Of a stretch of DNA of 27,780 bases, positions 21,449 through 27,780 are shown one piece after another. A program made the translations under genes and the position numbers. Numbering within the stretch: the stretch's first letter is position 1; each line of letters begins with the position of its first letter. The stretch is taken from IMG/VR virus record IMGVR_UViG_3300011010_000325, positions 1-27,780 of that record; one strand, 5' to 3'. Source of the stretch: a virus. Under the pieces are notes generated by a model. It saw only the letters and a list, made by a program, of their open reading frames with translations, made no database searches and had not been told where the DNA came from.

Positions 21449-22511
21449 CGTCAGGTTCTACTACGTACTTAGAACCAGCTTTGACAGTTTCAAGAACATC
21501 CTTCTCCAGTGTATCTCGGAGGTCAATCTCCTCCTTGATAGAGCTAACCATAGCATCTGCGCCTTGCCACTGCCGTTCCGCATATCGGTAGTACGCACCT
21601 GCTCTTATGATGACCTTATTAATAATCCCAAGGGCAACAATTTCCTTAGCAAAATCGTATTCGCCTGGGGCTACGGTGCCACCATCAGCAAAGTAGAAGT
21701 CAATATAACCAACCTGTGATGGTGGGGCAGACTTGTTTTTGATAGTTCGGGCTTTGATAGTTTGGCCTACACGACGTTTAGAGTCGCCAGTACCAACCTC
21801 AATCCAGTCATCTCGTTTAATCTCTACGCGAGTAAAATAACTGTAGTTCTTTCCCTTACCGCCGGGGGTAGTTCTAGGGTCACTGTACATAACACCTACA
21901 CGGTCACGCCATTGATTAATCATAATGCCAATAAATGGGCGCTCTATTTCAATAAGGCTGCGCTTTGAAGCAAGACCAACCTTACGAAAAAACTTATTAG
22001 TTAGAAGCGCTCCTCGTCCGACTGTGTATTCATCCATTTCTTTCTCATCTTCCGCTCCTGGAACAAGAGCAGGGAGTGAGTCAATAACAATGCAATCAGC
22101 ACCCTTGCTTTCAACGACTTGAATAACCGCTTCATAAGCTTCCTCCATAATATTCGTAGATATAACAAACACACGGTTAATGTCTACACCGCATAGTTCT
22201 GCATAAGAAGGAACCCACTGCTCTGCTGCAACCCACACAGTTGTAAATTCAGGATCTTTCTTTTGATTAGCAGCAATAGTTTTAAGTGCAATAGCCGTCT
22301 TACCGTTGGACTCTTCGCCAACAATCTCATGCCATTGATTGGTTGGCCAACCCCCACCTAGCGCTACATCTAACGCAAGTGAGCCTGTTGTGACACGACC
22401 AATTAGGTCGTCTCTTATATCTGTACCAATTACTACTGTTTCTGGCCCAAACTTTTTATTTAACTTTGCAATTACTTTTAATAGTTCTGGATTCATTGTT
22501 GACTTGGTCAT
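21438..22511 (-). CDS. recA: RecA/UvsX-type recombinase
   Basis: This 357-aa RecA-fold ATPase pairs homologous DNA. Walker A is Gly65-EESNGK-Thr72, with Glu replacing the Pro of the usual GPESSGKT. The catalytic Glu is Glu97 in WVAAEQW, and Walker B ends with Asp144 in DCIVIDS. A loop with GGKGKNYSYFTRVEIKR corresponds to the RecA core and L2 region. The C-terminus is acidic (VVEPDDEE), as in RecA where it tunes DNA binding. It starts in TAATG coupling with the zinc-finger gene. It sits with PolA, nucleases and resolvases in one operon for recombination-driven replication and repair. Confidence 0.93.
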   Translation of the reverse strand: MTKSTMNPELLKVIAKLNKKFGPETVVIGTDIRDDLIGRVTTGSLALDVALGGGWPTNQWHEIVGEESNGKTAIALKTIAANQKKDPEFTTVWVAAEQWVPSYAELCGVDINRVFVISTNIMEEAYEAVIQVVESKGADCIVIDSLPALVPGAEDEKEMDEYTVGRGALLTNKFFRKVGLASKRSLIEIERPFIGIMINQWRDRVGVMYSDPRTTPGGKGKNYSYFTRVEIKRDDWIEVGTGDSKRRVGQTIKARTIKNKSAPPSQVGYIDFYFADGGTVAPGEYDFAKEIVALGIINKVIIRAGAYYRYAERQWQGADAMVSSIKEEIDLRDTLEKDVLETVKAGSKYVVEPDDEE

Positions 22512-22855
22512 TACTCAAGCTTACCAATAATTGTTGTTGGGTTCCAACCGCCAGTTTCTACCTGTAAAGCGGCTTGAACAGGTCCTGTTGGTTGAGGGCC
22601 ACTTACTATGCCTTTACCCATACCTGAACCGCTTTGTTGAATTGGGTACCCGCAATCATAACAACGCGCTCTACCGCCACCAGCAGCAGAGTAGTTACCG
22701 CTTCCACATCCCGGACAGTTGTTAGATGCAACTGGTGGTGTGTATTGGGGTTGTTGCGGTTGTGGTTGATACACGGGCTGTTGCGGGGGTTGAGTTGCTG
22801 TCGGTATCGGTGCTGGGGCAGCACCTAGTTTATTAGCCCACCAATTACTGCTCAT
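22511..22855 (-). CDS. Pro/Gln-rich zinc-finger protein (114 aa)
   Basis: I start at the ATG at 22855 (MSSNWWANKLG) behind an AGGAGG site. The N-terminal 10 residues form a short amphipathic motif. Residues 12-42 are a Pro/Gln-rich flexible linker with repeated QPQ units. A zinc ribbon follows with Cys47-x2-Cys50 and Cys65-x2-Cys68, then a Gly/Pro-rich segment and a short WNPTTIIGKLE C-terminal motif. The layout suggests a bridging protein: terminal peptides that bind partners and a central zinc finger. Encoded between the polA accessory gene and recA, it may link replication and recombination proteins. Confidence 0.65.
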   Translation of the reverse strand: MSSNWWANKLGAAPAPIPTATQPPQQPVYQPQPQQPQYTPPVASNNCPGCGSGNYSAAGGGRARCYDCGYPIQQSGSGMGKGIVSGPQPTGPVQAALQVETGGWNPTTIIGKLE

Positions 22856-23303
22856 CTTCATCCTCCTCGTTTGCTCCATAAGTAGATAAAAAGTTATACG
22901 ACTTGTTTAAAAACCCTAGCTCAAGTGCTGCCGAAAAAGCGGCAACCAACGCAGCAAATGATACTTGCTGGTACAAGCCTTCCATTAAATCTGGGTCAAT
23001 ATCAGAAACATCTTCTGTCTCTATATCTTGTAATTGAATTGTACTTATAGCCTTGGCGTTAATCGCAGAAATCATCTTAAAGAACGGAATAAGGCCGTCT
23101 ATCTCTTCTACTCTAGACTCGCTCTCACCCATTTCGTATTCTTCACCCTCTTTACTTACGGGCATTAAATCAAAGGCACGAAATAAATCATTAGGCTCTT
23201 CAATACCTAAGTCGTAGCAATACCATCTAATTAAAGTACTAAGCGGAACCGTATTACTGTATATCTGAGGCTCTTCGTTTTTTTTCCAAAACTTCCAACT
23301 CAC
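22845..23303 (-). CDS. Conserved protein coupled to polA (152 aa)
   Basis: The GTG at 23303 forms a GTGA overlap with the polA stop, and GGGGAG lies upstream. The product starts MSWKFWKKNEE, continues with LSTLIRWYCYDLGI and an acidic region (EYEMGESESRVEEIDG). It then has two hydrophobic helices at about residues 68-80 and 110-135 (VSFAALVAAFSAALELGFL) and an acidic tail. The second helix looks amphipathic more than membrane-spanning. Similar small proteins follow PolA in actinophages. Function unknown; a polymerase accessory is a fair guess from coupling. Confidence 0.6.
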   Translation of the reverse strand: MSWKFWKKNEEPQIYSNTVPLSTLIRWYCYDLGIEEPNDLFRAFDLMPVSKEGEEYEMGESESRVEEIDGLIPFFKMISAINAKAISTIQLQDIETEDVSDIDPDLMEGLYQQVSFAALVAAFSAALELGFLNKSYNFLSTYGANEEDEDEQ

Positions 23304-25279
23304 TTTGCTTCTCCCCAACGCTGAACTGTTGTTATGTCCGCAATTAGTGGAACGTTTAAAATGTCTATGCCTTCCATTGCGGTTCTGATAGCGTCCTCGG
23401 TTTCTTTAACAAGGTGGTCTGGGCAAAGCGTAACTAGCTCATCGTGAACGGTCAATATTAGCTTAGATTCTTCGGGAAGTAGCCCGTGCGCCCGAACCAT
23501 GGCTAGTTTAATAATATCCGCGGCTGAACCTTGGATTCTAGTATTAAAAGCTTGACGTTCAGCTCCAGCTCTAATCATGCGGTCGTTAGAGTTAATCTCA
23601 GGAAGGTAACGCTTACGCCCTAAAATCGTATAAACATACGCTGGGCTACTAGCACGAGTGACGGCTAGAACCTTTAGGCGGTACTTGTTTACCGCGGAGA
23701 ACGTCTTAGAGAAGTTGCCCAGTAGGTCCTTGGCCTCCGTTACGGAACAGCCAATAGAACGTGCAATCTTATCTGGGCCAACGCCATAAGCCATAGAAAG
23801 CACAAGAACCTTTCCAGCTTTTCGATCAACCCCCATAGTGTCTCCAACTGTGGTGTATATGTCTTTACCTTCTAAGTAATTAGACATCATAATTGGGTCC
23901 TCAGACATAGAGGCAATAACTCGTGGTTCAATCTGAGAATAGTCAGCCACAACTAACTTATAACCTTCTGGCGCGTAAAACAGGTTACGAATAGATTTGC
24001 CGTGAACCGTGTGTGGGGCAGGTACGTTTTGAAGGTTGGGGTTACGACTTGAGAAGCGACCTGTCTCAGCACCATGCTGGATAAAGTCACAATGAATTCG
24101 ACCGTTAATAAGAAGGCTGTCTTTGTGCTCAACCTTAGACTTTCCACCAGTAGTTCGTGTTACATCGCCACCTAGGTACGGTACTACATATGTAGTAAGC
24201 AACTTGTTTAAGTCTGCGTATATAAGTATTGCGGTAACTAAAGGATCTTTATCTCTATAAGGTTCAAGGGCCTCTGCTGCAACAGAGTAGTCTGCGTAAG
24301 TTAACTCTTTGCCTTCTTTATCTCGCGTATTTCCACGCAAAGTAAGAACCTTAGGAGTTAGTCCTCTACCACCCTCTGCCTTAGGTGCATACAATAAATA
24401 CTGTTTTTCTTGATTTGAGTTCATATTAAATTGACGACCCGCTGAAATAAATACTTCTGCCTTAGCTTTTTCAATATCTTCTACAAGTTTTTCGTGAAGC
24501 TCTTCTAAAACAACCATATCAATTGGTGCCCCAGTAAGCTTCATAGAGCATAGAACGTTTAAAACATCCATCTCTAACTTCATTACTTTTTGTAGGTTGC
24601 TCTCAGTAAGTCTAGGGTTTAAGTTTTTCCACAGTAAAAACGTGTACTTTGCATCAAGGTAGGCGTATTTAGCCACGTCAGTAAATGAATGCTTTTCAAC
24701 CTCTTTACCCACACCTTTAACCATGTGATAGCCAAACTCACGCGCTAAGGAATCGGCTAAGCCCACTTTATTTTTGTTCTTGTTATCTAAAATAAAAGAA
24801 CCGATCATCGTGTCAAAGTACGGGCCTACTGGGTATTTGTTTCCGTAATACTTTGCTACGGAAGTTAAATCAAAAAGTAAGTTATGACCTATAGTTAAAA
24901 TGTTAGGGTCAAACATAAGTGGCTTTAAAGCCGTAAACACCTCAGCAGGAAATAACTGTTGTGGCGCATCACCAAAGACGTACGTTGCTTTTTTAGCATC
25001 TCGAGAGTAATCACTAGGTCTGGCAGGGAGACCCTTTTCTACGCGTTTTTCTCCCTGACCAGTTAGTGGATAAACCACATCTAGTAACTCTCCGTGAGGA
25101 TGTCCCATTGGGATAACGTCTGCTCGCCCGTGTGTGGCTAACGTAATCCACAAAACCTCATTTATTGGAGTATCACCACGACGGTCGCCTACAGTTTCAA
25201 CGTCATACGCAAAAGCATCAACCTTTGAGTAGTGGTCAACTAATTCCTGTAATTGTTCTTTAGTCGTAATTATATTCAT
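23300..25279 (-). CDS. polA: Family A DNA polymerase I with proofreading exonuclease
   Basis: This 659-aa enzyme has a 3'-5' exonuclease and a polymerase domain and lacks the 5'-3' nuclease. Exo I is Asp26-x-Glu28, Exo II is GHNLLFD with Asp137, Exo III is Tyr205-x3-Asp209. Polymerase motif A is VADYSQIEPR with Asp446 and Glu451, the O helix is RKAGKVLVLSMAYG from Arg486, and motif C is VHDE (His612, Asp613, Glu614). The O-helix position equal to E. coli Phe762 is Leu494, since Lys490 aligns with Lys758. The ATG is preceded by AAGGGG, which lies within a hairpin. It is the replicative polymerase of the module. Confidence 0.95.
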   Translation of the reverse strand: MNIITTKEQLQELVDHYSKVDAFAYDVETVGDRRGDTPINEVLWITLATHGRADVIPMGHPHGELLDVVYPLTGQGEKRVEKGLPARPSDYSRDAKKATYVFGDAPQQLFPAEVFTALKPLMFDPNILTIGHNLLFDLTSVAKYYGNKYPVGPYFDTMIGSFILDNKNKNKVGLADSLAREFGYHMVKGVGKEVEKHSFTDVAKYAYLDAKYTFLLWKNLNPRLTESNLQKVMKLEMDVLNVLCSMKLTGAPIDMVVLEELHEKLVEDIEKAKAEVFISAGRQFNMNSNQEKQYLLYAPKAEGGRGLTPKVLTLRGNTRDKEGKELTYADYSVAAEALEPYRDKDPLVTAILIYADLNKLLTTYVVPYLGGDVTRTTGGKSKVEHKDSLLINGRIHCDFIQHGAETGRFSSRNPNLQNVPAPHTVHGKSIRNLFYAPEGYKLVVADYSQIEPRVIASMSEDPIMMSNYLEGKDIYTTVGDTMGVDRKAGKVLVLSMAYGVGPDKIARSIGCSVTEAKDLLGNFSKTFSAVNKYRLKVLAVTRASSPAYVYTILGRKRYLPEINSNDRMIRAGAERQAFNTRIQGSAADIIKLAMVRAHGLLPEESKLILTVHDELVTLCPDHLVKETEDAIRTAMEGIDILNVPLIADITTVQRWGEAK

Positions 25280-25360
25280 GCATACCCCTTTAAGGGTCTA
25301 AGAGCTGGAGACTCCAGAAAGGGGGAAAGAAAGCCCCCAGCCCTTAGACAGCTAGTTTGC
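25280..25360 (-). promoter_or_regulatory. Structured polA leader with competing hairpins
   Basis: On the minus strand 25337-25349 pairs with 25296-25308 in a 13-bp stem with one G-U pair. Inside it, GGGGG (25334-25338) can pair with CCCCC (25321-25325), followed by TTTCT. CTGGAG/CTCCAG (25305-25317) forms a further hairpin that competes with the long stem. CCCTT (25292-25296) can pair with AAGGG (25286-25290), covering the ribosome binding site. Several of these helices are mutually exclusive, as in translational or attenuation switches. Confidence 0.6.
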
Positions 25361-26026
25361 TTAAGCTAACAATGAGTTGGCAATTTCTTCCAACTCTGCC
25401 CATGAATGAGTTTTAATATCATCCTTGGTATAACACGCCATTTGCGCGATTGCTGCTTCGGCTGCTGCTTCTTCAATGCCCCAGTCCTCTTGGAGGTCTC
25501 GGCCCTTGATTGCATTTAGGTGGTAAACAGTTTGCTGCATCTTACCTGTACGACTAAGTGCCCAAAAATTTTTATTCAGTGGGCCCTGAGGTGAGAAGTG
25601 TGCAGCGTGTAGTGTCTTGTAAAGACGCGGTGTAGCAATCATCATCTGACGCTGTGGACCGCCTGGAGCGCTAAGGTTAGCGACGGTAAACGCACGCTTG
25701 TCCTCAGGCTTGCTATTGAGTTTGGTGCACAATGGATCGTTAGCACCAAGAGAAATGTATGAACGACGACCAACAGTTTTTTGCTGTAGGAAGTGTTGCT
25801 TATATGTTGCAAATGGACCATCTGGGTCAAGGAACTTAATAACTTGGAAGTCTTCTCCAAGCTTTAATTCAACTGGGAAATCACCTGCTGTGCCCGCTAA
25901 TTTTTCAGCGGCATCCCAACCTGATTGAACTGCTGTTGATGAAGCCGCAACTGGGCGGTCTTCGATTACAAACGCTTCAGTTTCTGAAACGTACTCATCT
26001 GCATTTGGAACTCGATTAATTGACAT
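25361..26026 (-). CDS. Probable phage single-stranded-DNA-binding protein
   Basis: The 221-aa protein fits phage SSBs of the gp2.5/gp32-like kind. It has an N-terminal tail, a strand-rich core (ELKLGEDFQVIKFLDPDGPF, YKQHFL, then SYISLG and CTKLN) and a segment NFWALSRTGKMQQTVYHLNAIKG typical of these proteins. The C-terminal part is acidic and helical (EEAAAEAAIAQM), as expected for partner recruitment. It lies immediately upstream of polA, between DNA-binding genes and the replication-recombination enzymes. It would coat single-stranded DNA and help PolA and RecA. The zinc site of gp32 is not evident. The call rests on pattern and context. Confidence 0.6.
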   Translation of the reverse strand: MSINRVPNADEYVSETEAFVIEDRPVAASSTAVQSGWDAAEKLAGTAGDFPVELKLGEDFQVIKFLDPDGPFATYKQHFLQQKTVGRRSYISLGANDPLCTKLNSKPEDKRAFTVANLSAPGGPQRQMMIATPRLYKTLHAAHFSPQGPLNKNFWALSRTGKMQQTVYHLNAIKGRDLQEDWGIEEAAAEAAIAQMACYTKDDIKTHSWAELEEIANSLLA

Positions 26027-26040
26027 ATATTTCCTTTGTT

Positions 26041-26529
26041 TTAGTTGTTTTCTGTTTCCGTTGCTTGGATGTTATCCCAAGCCTCGGCTATCTCAGTTAT
26101 GAGGTGCCGGTTAGTAGACCATTCTATACGCTTTGCCGTAAGTACGCCAGCCTTATTAAACAGTTCTACCGTTACCTCAATCATTGGTCTTGTGTACAAG
26201 CGCTTACCTTGTACCTCCTTACCGTTTTTGTCAACTGTTGACGGCAAACGATAAGGAGATGTAGGTAGGTAACCTTCGCCCATCCACGCACGTAGTGTAA
26301 TGATAGGGCGACCTAAAGCATTTGCCAACGCTCCAAGAGTAAACATCTCCACACTAGTTCCGTTAGGTAGTGTTTTAATGACTGGTTTAGAGTCCCACTC
26401 AACTTGTACTTTTTGTGGCTTTACATCTTCTCGGCGTTTGCGTTTACTGCCTGGATAAAAGTTATCCAAGCTAGCAAAAGTAGACTCAATAAAGTCTTTA
26501 GCATTGTTTGAATTACTCATGTGTTCCAT
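26041..26529 (-). CDS. MerR-like helix-turn-helix DNA-binding protein
   Basis: The product has a polar N-terminus with a basic cluster (KRKRRED). A MerR-type winged-helix follows: MFTLGALANALGRPIITLRAWMGEGYLPTSPYR, then KRLYTRPMIEVTVELFNKAG. The pattern 'growth/trait helix, recognition helix, wing' is typical of an actinophage MerR-like family, without an effector domain. It probably controls this operon or acts in DNA replication initiation. The ATG at 26529 lies 1 base after the upstream stop and lacks a good ribosome binding site; the ATG at 26520, with GGA upstream, is an equally likely start. Confidence 0.75.
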   Translation of the reverse strand: MEHMSNSNNAKDFIESTFASLDNFYPGSKRKRREDVKPQKVQVEWDSKPVIKTLPNGTSVEMFTLGALANALGRPIITLRAWMGEGYLPTSPYRLPSTVDKNGKEVQGKRLYTRPMIEVTVELFNKAGVLTAKRIEWSTNRHLITEIAEAWDNIQATETENN

Positions 26530-26530
26530 A

Positions 26531-26935
26531 TTAAACGATAAAGGCGTAAATAACTTTTTCGGGGAACATGGCGTCAATATCTGCTTCTGTTAGTTCATCG
26601 CGGTAGAACGCAGCCATGATCTCTGCTTCATCTAACGTAGGAACCATTTTGACACAACGCTCTGTTAAACCTTTTTCTTGGATAATTTTTTCTGCAATAT
26701 CCATGTCAAGGTTTTTAATAACTTTTCGTTGATGAGTAATTTTATCAACACCAGTTACTTTGTCGTCTACCTCAAGAACGATGTGACCTTTTGAGTCAAC
26801 CTCACCGTATTCTTTAAGCAGGTCAATAAGACGAGTCTTTATCTCTTTTTGACGGTTTGTAAGGAGATTAATCTCATCTTTAAGCGACACGAACTGTTGG
26901 ACGTTACGTGTTAAATCTTCTTTGTTTATAGACAT
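26531..26935 (-). CDS. Conserved helical protein upstream of the MerR-like gene (134 aa)
   Basis: The ATG at 26935 has an AAAGGGG site. Residues 8-42 form a long coiled-coil-like helix with many Glu, Lys and Leu (QQFVSLKDEINLLTNRQKEI). A beta strand region GHIVLEVDDKVTG is followed by a helical part ending in MFPEKVIYAFIV. The shape resembles small phage coiled-coil proteins, but I do not recognise a family. A clear promoter lies just upstream (26957-26986). It heads the operon that leads to the SSB and polA. Confidence 0.6.
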   Translation of the reverse strand: MSINKEDLTRNVQQFVSLKDEINLLTNRQKEIKTRLIDLLKEYGEVDSKGHIVLEVDDKVTGVDKITHQRKVIKNLDMDIAEKIIQEKGLTERCVKMVPTLDEAEIMAAFYRDELTEADIDAMFPEKVIYAFIV

Positions 26936-26946
26936 ATCCAACCCCT

Positions 26947-26968
26947 TTCGAGGTCAAAGATAGTCGAA
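26947..26968. promoter_or_regulatory. Inverted repeat over the -10 region (candidate operator)
   Basis: TTCGA at 26947-26951 and TCGAA at 26964-26968 form a short inverted repeat 12 bases apart that brackets the -10 box of the promoter at 26957-26986. The ribbon-helix-helix gene lies directly upstream, so it is a candidate autoregulatory operator. Five-base arms are weak evidence. Confidence 0.3.
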
Positions 26969-26986
26969 GACTTATTTAGCTGTCAA
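26957..26986 (-). promoter_or_regulatory. Promoter for the gene at 26531-26935
   Basis: On the minus strand a perfect -35 TTGACA (26986-26981) is followed after 18 bases by TATCTT (26962-26957), which fits the actinobacterial TANNNT -10. Transcription would start about 7 bases on, leaving a short leader with AAAGGGG before the ATG at 26935. The -35 overlaps the last codons of the ribbon-helix-helix gene. Confidence 0.65.
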
Positions 26987-27128
26987 GCGGGGTTAGGTAA
27001 TCCTCAAGGGCTTTAATTATGATGCTGGTCACAGTAACCTTCTCAAGGGCGGCCTTCTTCTGAACCGCGGTCCAGAGGTCATCTGGGACGCGGATAGTAC
27101 GCGTAGGGGTCTTAGGTGCGTTAGGCAT
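26976..27128 (-). CDS. Ribbon-helix-helix (CopG/Arc-type) DNA-binding protein (50 aa)
   Basis: This 50-aa gene encodes PTRTIRVPDDLWTAVQKKAA followed by a helix with VTVTSIIIKALEDYL. This is the classic beta strand-helix-helix layout of Arc/CopG repressors: T-R-T-I-R-V-P-D-x-L-W is the DNA-reading strand and the two helices form the dimer. There is no ribosome binding site; instead TATAAT stands 6 bases before the ATG (see separate entry). Such proteins are local repressors, and the next gene's promoter carries an inverted repeat over its -10 box. The protein is therefore a candidate repressor of the replication operon. Confidence 0.75.
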   Translation of the reverse strand: MPNAPKTPTRTIRVPDDLWTAVQKKAALEKVTVTSIIIKALEDYLTPLDS

Positions 27129-27134
27129 CTGGAA

Positions 27135-27140
27135 ATTATA
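27135..27140 (-). promoter_or_regulatory. Consensus -10 (TATAAT) for a possibly leaderless transcript
   Basis: The minus strand reads TATAAT at 27140-27135, overlapping the stop codon of the helicase gene and lying 6 bases before the ATG at 27128. Transcription would begin at about the A of the ATG, giving a leaderless message, a common form in actinobacteria. No good -35 was found 17 bases upstream, so this is tentative. Confidence 0.4.
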
Positions 27141-27780
27141 CCGAAGATAGGCGCAGGAACCCGCTTAAACTGCCTACGCTCATATCTACTCCACCAGCCT
27201 CATTTATACCCTTGCCGTCAATAACAGCGCTGGCTACGGCGTTTTTATGTTGCAACATCTCGTGCTGTCTAATCTCAATAGAACCAGCCACTAGTAGGTC
27301 TTGCACAACTATGGTGGCCCACTTTGAGGAGGCTCGCATAATACGCCCGTTTCGTTGAGTAGCAGACCCCGCAGACCAAGGTAAATCATAATTAATCAGT
27401 AGGTTAGCAGCAGGCAAATCAACCCCATAACCACCAGCGTCAGAGGATATAAAAGCGCGAATATTGGGAAGAGTGTTAAACGCAATTTTATTATCTTCTT
27501 TGGTCTTAGCGTCAATGCGCCCTGAGTAAGTGACGCACATATTTGGACCTAAAGCAGTAGAAATCTTTTCCAGCATGTCTACATAAGTAGCAAATATAAC
27601 TACCTTGTTCTCTTCATTCTCGTCAAGAAAATCTTTAACGTAATTAATCAACAAGTCAAACTTTTGACTGTTGTTTACCCCCTCTAAAGCGCCATCTTTA
27701 ACTATCTCGTAAGCGTACTTTGATCCTGTGCCTGTCATCATGTCATAGTTAAACGCACTAGTACGAATAAGGTCTGGGTG
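27136..27780 (-). CDS. SNF2-type helicase, C-terminal part (gene continues beyond the window)
   Basis: The open frame runs off the right edge of the window, so its N-terminus and ATPase motifs I-III are not seen. The visible 214 residues contain the second RecA-like domain of superfamily 2: a motif IV-like strand (KVVIFATYV), then the GGYGVDL motif V, then motif VI QRNGRIMR. The order FISSDAGGYGVDLPAANLLINYDLPW matches Snf2/Rad54-type helicases. It lies before the RHH and SSB genes in transcription order and probably helps replication or recombination as a DNA translocase. Confidence 0.85.
   Translation of the reverse strand, partial: HPDLIRTSAFNYDMMTGTGSKYAYEIVKDGALEGVNNSQKFDLLINYVKDFLDENEENKVVIFATYVDMLEKISTALGPNMCVTYSGRIDAKTKEDNKIAFNTLPNIRAFISSDAGGYGVDLPAANLLINYDLPWSAGSATQRNGRIMRASSKWATIVVQDLLVAGSIEIRQHEMLQHKNAVASAVIDGKGINEAGGVDMSVGSLSGFLRLSSV

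Noticed and set aside
21249-21719. Open plus-strand frame of 156 aa opposite recA and the nuclease gene.
   Set aside because: The opposite strand encodes clear RecA and nuclease motifs, so this is a shadow.
1-27780. CRISPR arrays, insertion sequences, attachment sites, rRNA genes.
   Set aside because: No regularly spaced direct repeats, transposase or integrase motifs, or rRNA-like sequence were seen. Cas4-like and WhiB genes are explained as phage genes.

Overview
The window looks like part of the genome of a tailed phage (or prophage) of an actinobacterium. Actinobacterial hallmarks are a WhiB-family iron-sulphur protein, a SpoVS-like protein, a MerR-like DNA-binding protein of a kind common in actinophages, and actinobacterial-style promoters with a TANNNT -10 box. 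The bases look fairly AT-rich by eye (not computed). That would fit a low-GC host such as planktonic freshwater actinobacteria better than Streptomyces or Mycobacterium, but this is inference. No capsid, portal, tail, terminase, integrase or tRNA gene was recognised, so the window covers the replication, recombination and accessory part of the genome.

Layout. Positions 184-6746 (+) hold a leftmost pair, a CobS/MoxR-type AAA+ ATPase and a protein joining an HExxH metallopeptidase-like domain to a VWA domain. About 14 tiny, tightly overlapping genes follow, mostly of unknown function, including a HicA-like protein. This block converges at about 6.73-6.75 kb on the long minus-strand block. Reading that block in its own direction (right to left), it starts with the C-terminal end of an SNF2-type helicase (27780-27136). 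Next come a 50-aa ribbon-helix-helix protein, a conserved unknown protein, a MerR-like HTH protein, a probable ssDNA-binding protein, DNA polymerase I, a zinc-finger protein, RecA, a PD-(D/E)XK Holliday-junction-type nuclease, WhiB, a Cas4/RecB-like exonuclease, a RuvC-like resolvase, two zinc ribbons and SpoVS. After an intrinsic terminator (17.7 kb) there is an HTH protein and a metallophosphoesterase, then about ten short, polar, probably disordered proteins (16.2-12.2 kb), one of which resembles an ADP-ribosyltransferase. The block ends with a nucleotidyltransferase, a degenerate HAD-like protein, a large two-domain protein with a possible transglycosylase-like barrel, a B12-dependent class II ribonucleotide reductase and a tail-anchored membrane microprotein.

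How the parts fit. Helicase, SSB, PolA, RecA, exonuclease and two resolvase-like nucleases make a nearly complete replication-recombination module. NrdJ supplies dNTPs and needs adenosylcobalamin. The CobS/CobT-like pair at the other end of the window could be linked to cobalamin supply, but it could equally be a MoxR-VWA remodelling system. Most genes overlap by 1-20 bases (ATGA, GTGA, TTGA, TAATG), so the few long gaps stand out. The leaders of nrdJ and polA both carry strong RNA-structure signals. Several genes below are under 60 codons and were found by translating the gaps by hand. Several starts were moved to internal codons because they had a better ribosome binding site or tighter coupling to the upstream gene. 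Family names come from motif recognition; no database search was run.
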